A stretch of 23,797 nucleotides of DNA. It comes from JALZHR01 sp036388635. Lineage in GTDB: Bacteria; Acidobacteriota; Blastocatellia; Pyrinomonadales; Pyrinomonadaceae. This document shows, piece after piece, positions 22,405 to 23,797 of this stretch. Every line of letters starts with the position of its first letter. Position 1 is the stretch's first letter. Both the position numbers and the translations under genes were made by a program. Location of the stretch: the NCBI GenBank assembly GCA_036388635.1, contig DASVRL010000299.1, positions 1-23,797 on the forward strand, given 5' to 3'. The notes below the pieces were generated by a model, which made no database searches, had not been told where the DNA came from, and worked only from the letters and a program-made list of their open reading frames with translations.

Positions 22405-23757
22405 ATGAATCCGAATATTTTCAGGGAATACGACATTCGCGGCATCATCGGCGAGCATTTGACCGACGCAACCGTATCGCTTTTAGCCAAAGCGGTCGGC
22501 ACTTTTTTTCGGCAGAATAACGCGAAACGCATCGCTCTCGGTTTCGACGCGCGCTCCAGCTCGCCGCGTTTTCGCGATTTGTTCGTCGCGGGCTTGAACG
22601 CGACGGGCTGCGACGTGTTCGACATCGGCAGAGTTCCGACGCCGGTTTTGTATTTCGCGGTTTTTACCCGCGAGACGGACGGCGGCGTGATGATTACCGG
22701 CTCGCACAATCCGCCCGACCACAACGGTTTTAAGATTTGTCTCGGCAAGGACGCGCTGTTCGGCGCGCAGATTCAGGAAATCCGGGAAATCGCTTTTGCC
22801 GGAAAATTTGCCGAAGGCGCGGGAACAATTGAAACTCTGGAAGTTTCGGAAGATTACCGGCGCGAGATTCTGGCGCGCGTCTCGCTCGGAAACAAAAAAT
22901 TAAAAGCGGTCGTCGATGCCGGAAACGGGATGGGCGGCGTGACGGCAGTGCCGATTTATAAAGAACTGGGCGTCGAATTAATCGAACTGTTTACCGAGCC
23001 GGATTCAAATTTCCCGAATCATCATCCCGACCCGACCGTCGTCGAAAATCTGCTCGATGCGATTGAAGCGGTCAAAACCGGCGGCGCGGATCTGGGCATC
23101 GCGTTTGACGGCGACGGCGACCGCATCGGCGTCATCGACGAAACCGGGAGAATTATCTGGGGCGACGAATTGATGGTTTTGCTCTCGCGCTCGGTTTTAA
23201 AGCAGAACCCGAACGCGACGATTATCGCCGAAGTGAAATGCTCGCAAAATTTATTTACGGACATCGAAAAAAACGGCGGCAAGCCGCTGATGTGGAAAGC
23301 CGGACATTCTTTAATCAAGTCGAAAATGAAGGAAACCGGCGCGATTCTGGCGGGCGAAATGAGCGGTCATATCTTTTTCGCCGACCGCTTTTACGGCTTT
23401 GACGACGCGACTTACGCGGGCGCGCGGGTTCTGGAAATTCTATCGAAAACCGATTTGAGCTTATCTCAACTGCTTTCCGATTTGCCGGAAACGTTTTCCA
23501 CGCCGGAAATCCGCGTCGATTGCCCGGAAGAAAAAAAATTCGTCGTCGTCCGGCAAATCGCCGAAGAATTTTCCCGAACCAACGAAGTCATCACGACGGA
23601 CGGCGCGAGAATTTTATTCCCCGACGGTTGGGGCTTGGTCAGAGCGTCGAACACGCAGGCGATTCTGGTTTTGAGATTCGAAGCCGATTCGGCAGAAAAT
23701 TTGCTGAGCATTCGGGAAAAGATTGAAAGCCGCGTCAATTATTTTATCGGCGTTTAG
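22405..23757 (+). CDS. algC: Phosphomannomutase/phosphoglucomutase
   Basis: A 450-residue enzyme of the alpha-D-phosphohexomutase family. It interconverts mannose or glucose 6-phosphate and 1-phosphate, feeding GDP-mannose and UDP-glucose pools for surface polysaccharides. The phosphoserine loop TGSHNPP places Ser100. The magnesium loop DGDGDR is at 235-240, the sugar-binding GEMSGH at 317-322, and the phosphate-binding RASNTQ starts at Arg413. The order and spacing match AlgC-type bifunctional enzymes. The chosen start gives the family-like N-terminus NIFREYDIRGIIG; the frame is open to 22288, but those 39 residues are translated repeat. No Shine-Dalgarno is obvious. It is divergent from the VWA genes. 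The symbol is by similarity; the E. coli equivalent would be manB/cpsG. Confidence 0.95.
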   Translation: MNPNIFREYDIRGIIGEHLTDATVSLLAKAVGTFFRQNNAKRIALGFDARSSSPRFRDLFVAGLNATGCDVFDIGRVPTPVLYFAVFTRETDGGVMITGSHNPPDHNGFKICLGKDALFGAQIQEIREIAFAGKFAEGAGTIETLEVSEDYRREILARVSLGNKKLKAVVDAGNGMGGVTAVPIYKELGVELIELFTEPDSNFPNHHPDPTVVENLLDAIEAVKTGGADLGIAFDGDGDRIGVIDETGRIIWGDELMVLLSRSVLKQNPNATIIAEVKCSQNLFTDIEKNGGKPLMWKAGHSLIKSKMKETGAILAGEMSGHIFFADRFYGFDDATYAGARVLEILSKTDLSLSQLLSDLPETFSTPEIRVDCPEEKKFVVVRQIAEEFSRTNEVITTDGARILFPDGWGLVRASNTQAILVLRFEADSAENLLSIREKIESRVNYFIGV

Positions 23758-23797
23758 AAACGGTTCCGAAATAAAACGAATGCCCGCCGGATTTTTT

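Noticed and set aside
1..23797. Defence island, prophage, integron or biosynthetic cluster
   Set aside because: No nuclease, methylase, integrase, capsid, transposase or synthase signature was found; the genes are envelope and housekeeping types.

Overview
The window is 23.8 kb of moderate-GC, gene-dense bacterial chromosome. It most resembles an Acidobacteriota genome, probably class Blastocatellia (Pyrinomonadales-like). That placement is an inference from gene content: two VWA proteins of the acidobacterial VWFA-related type, a VIT-VWA protein, a Ser/Thr kinase fused to FlgO-like and TPR domains, detached TonB C-terminal domains, and an ECF sigma factor with a zinc-finger anti-sigma factor. 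No phage, IS transposase, tRNA, rRNA or CRISPR array was seen. The left edge cuts the first gene. The last gene ends 40 bases before the right edge.

Layout. 1-2390 (+): VIT-VWA protein with a C-terminal TonB domain. 2391-2643: spacer with nested inverted repeats. 2644-3663 (+): alpha/beta hydrolase. 3703-4224 and 4300-5172 (-): secreted TonB C-terminal-domain protein and an aldose-epimerase-like protein. 5281-7920 (+): ECF sigma factor, anti-sigma factor and a secreted TIMP-like protein. 8004-9980 (+): secreted PQQ-type beta-propeller protein carrying an in-frame repeat insertion. 10080-12536 (-): secreted TPR protein fused to an alpha/beta hydrolase. 12741-14574 (+): secreted M28 peptidase and a DUF1569 protein. 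14781-16874 (-): lipoprotein oligopeptide-binding protein. 17109-19676 (+): kinase-FlgO-TPR protein. 19910-21022 and 21149-22144 (-): two secreted VWA proteins. 22405-23757 (+): phosphomannomutase/phosphoglucomutase.

The genes look like a cell-envelope and secretion set rather than one pathway. Many products carry signal peptides. They include putative protein-interaction surfaces (VWA, TPR, propeller), envelope regulators (ECF/anti-sigma, transmembrane kinase), a secreted peptidase, a possible secreted protease inhibitor, and an enzyme for sugar-nucleotide precursors of surface polysaccharide.

No spacer exceeds 300 bases. The largest are 2391-2643, 22145-22404, 16875-17108, 19677-19909, 14575-14780 and 12537-12740. 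The most notable non-coding feature is that most larger spacers hold short, often 7-base-period, AT-rich repeats arranged as inverted repeats. These often touch a stop codon, and one such tract is translated inside the propeller gene. No complete new defence or mobile system was recognised. The strongest leads are the repeat family, the VIT-VWA/TonB fusion, the TPR-hydrolase fusion and the TIMP-like protein in the sigma operon.
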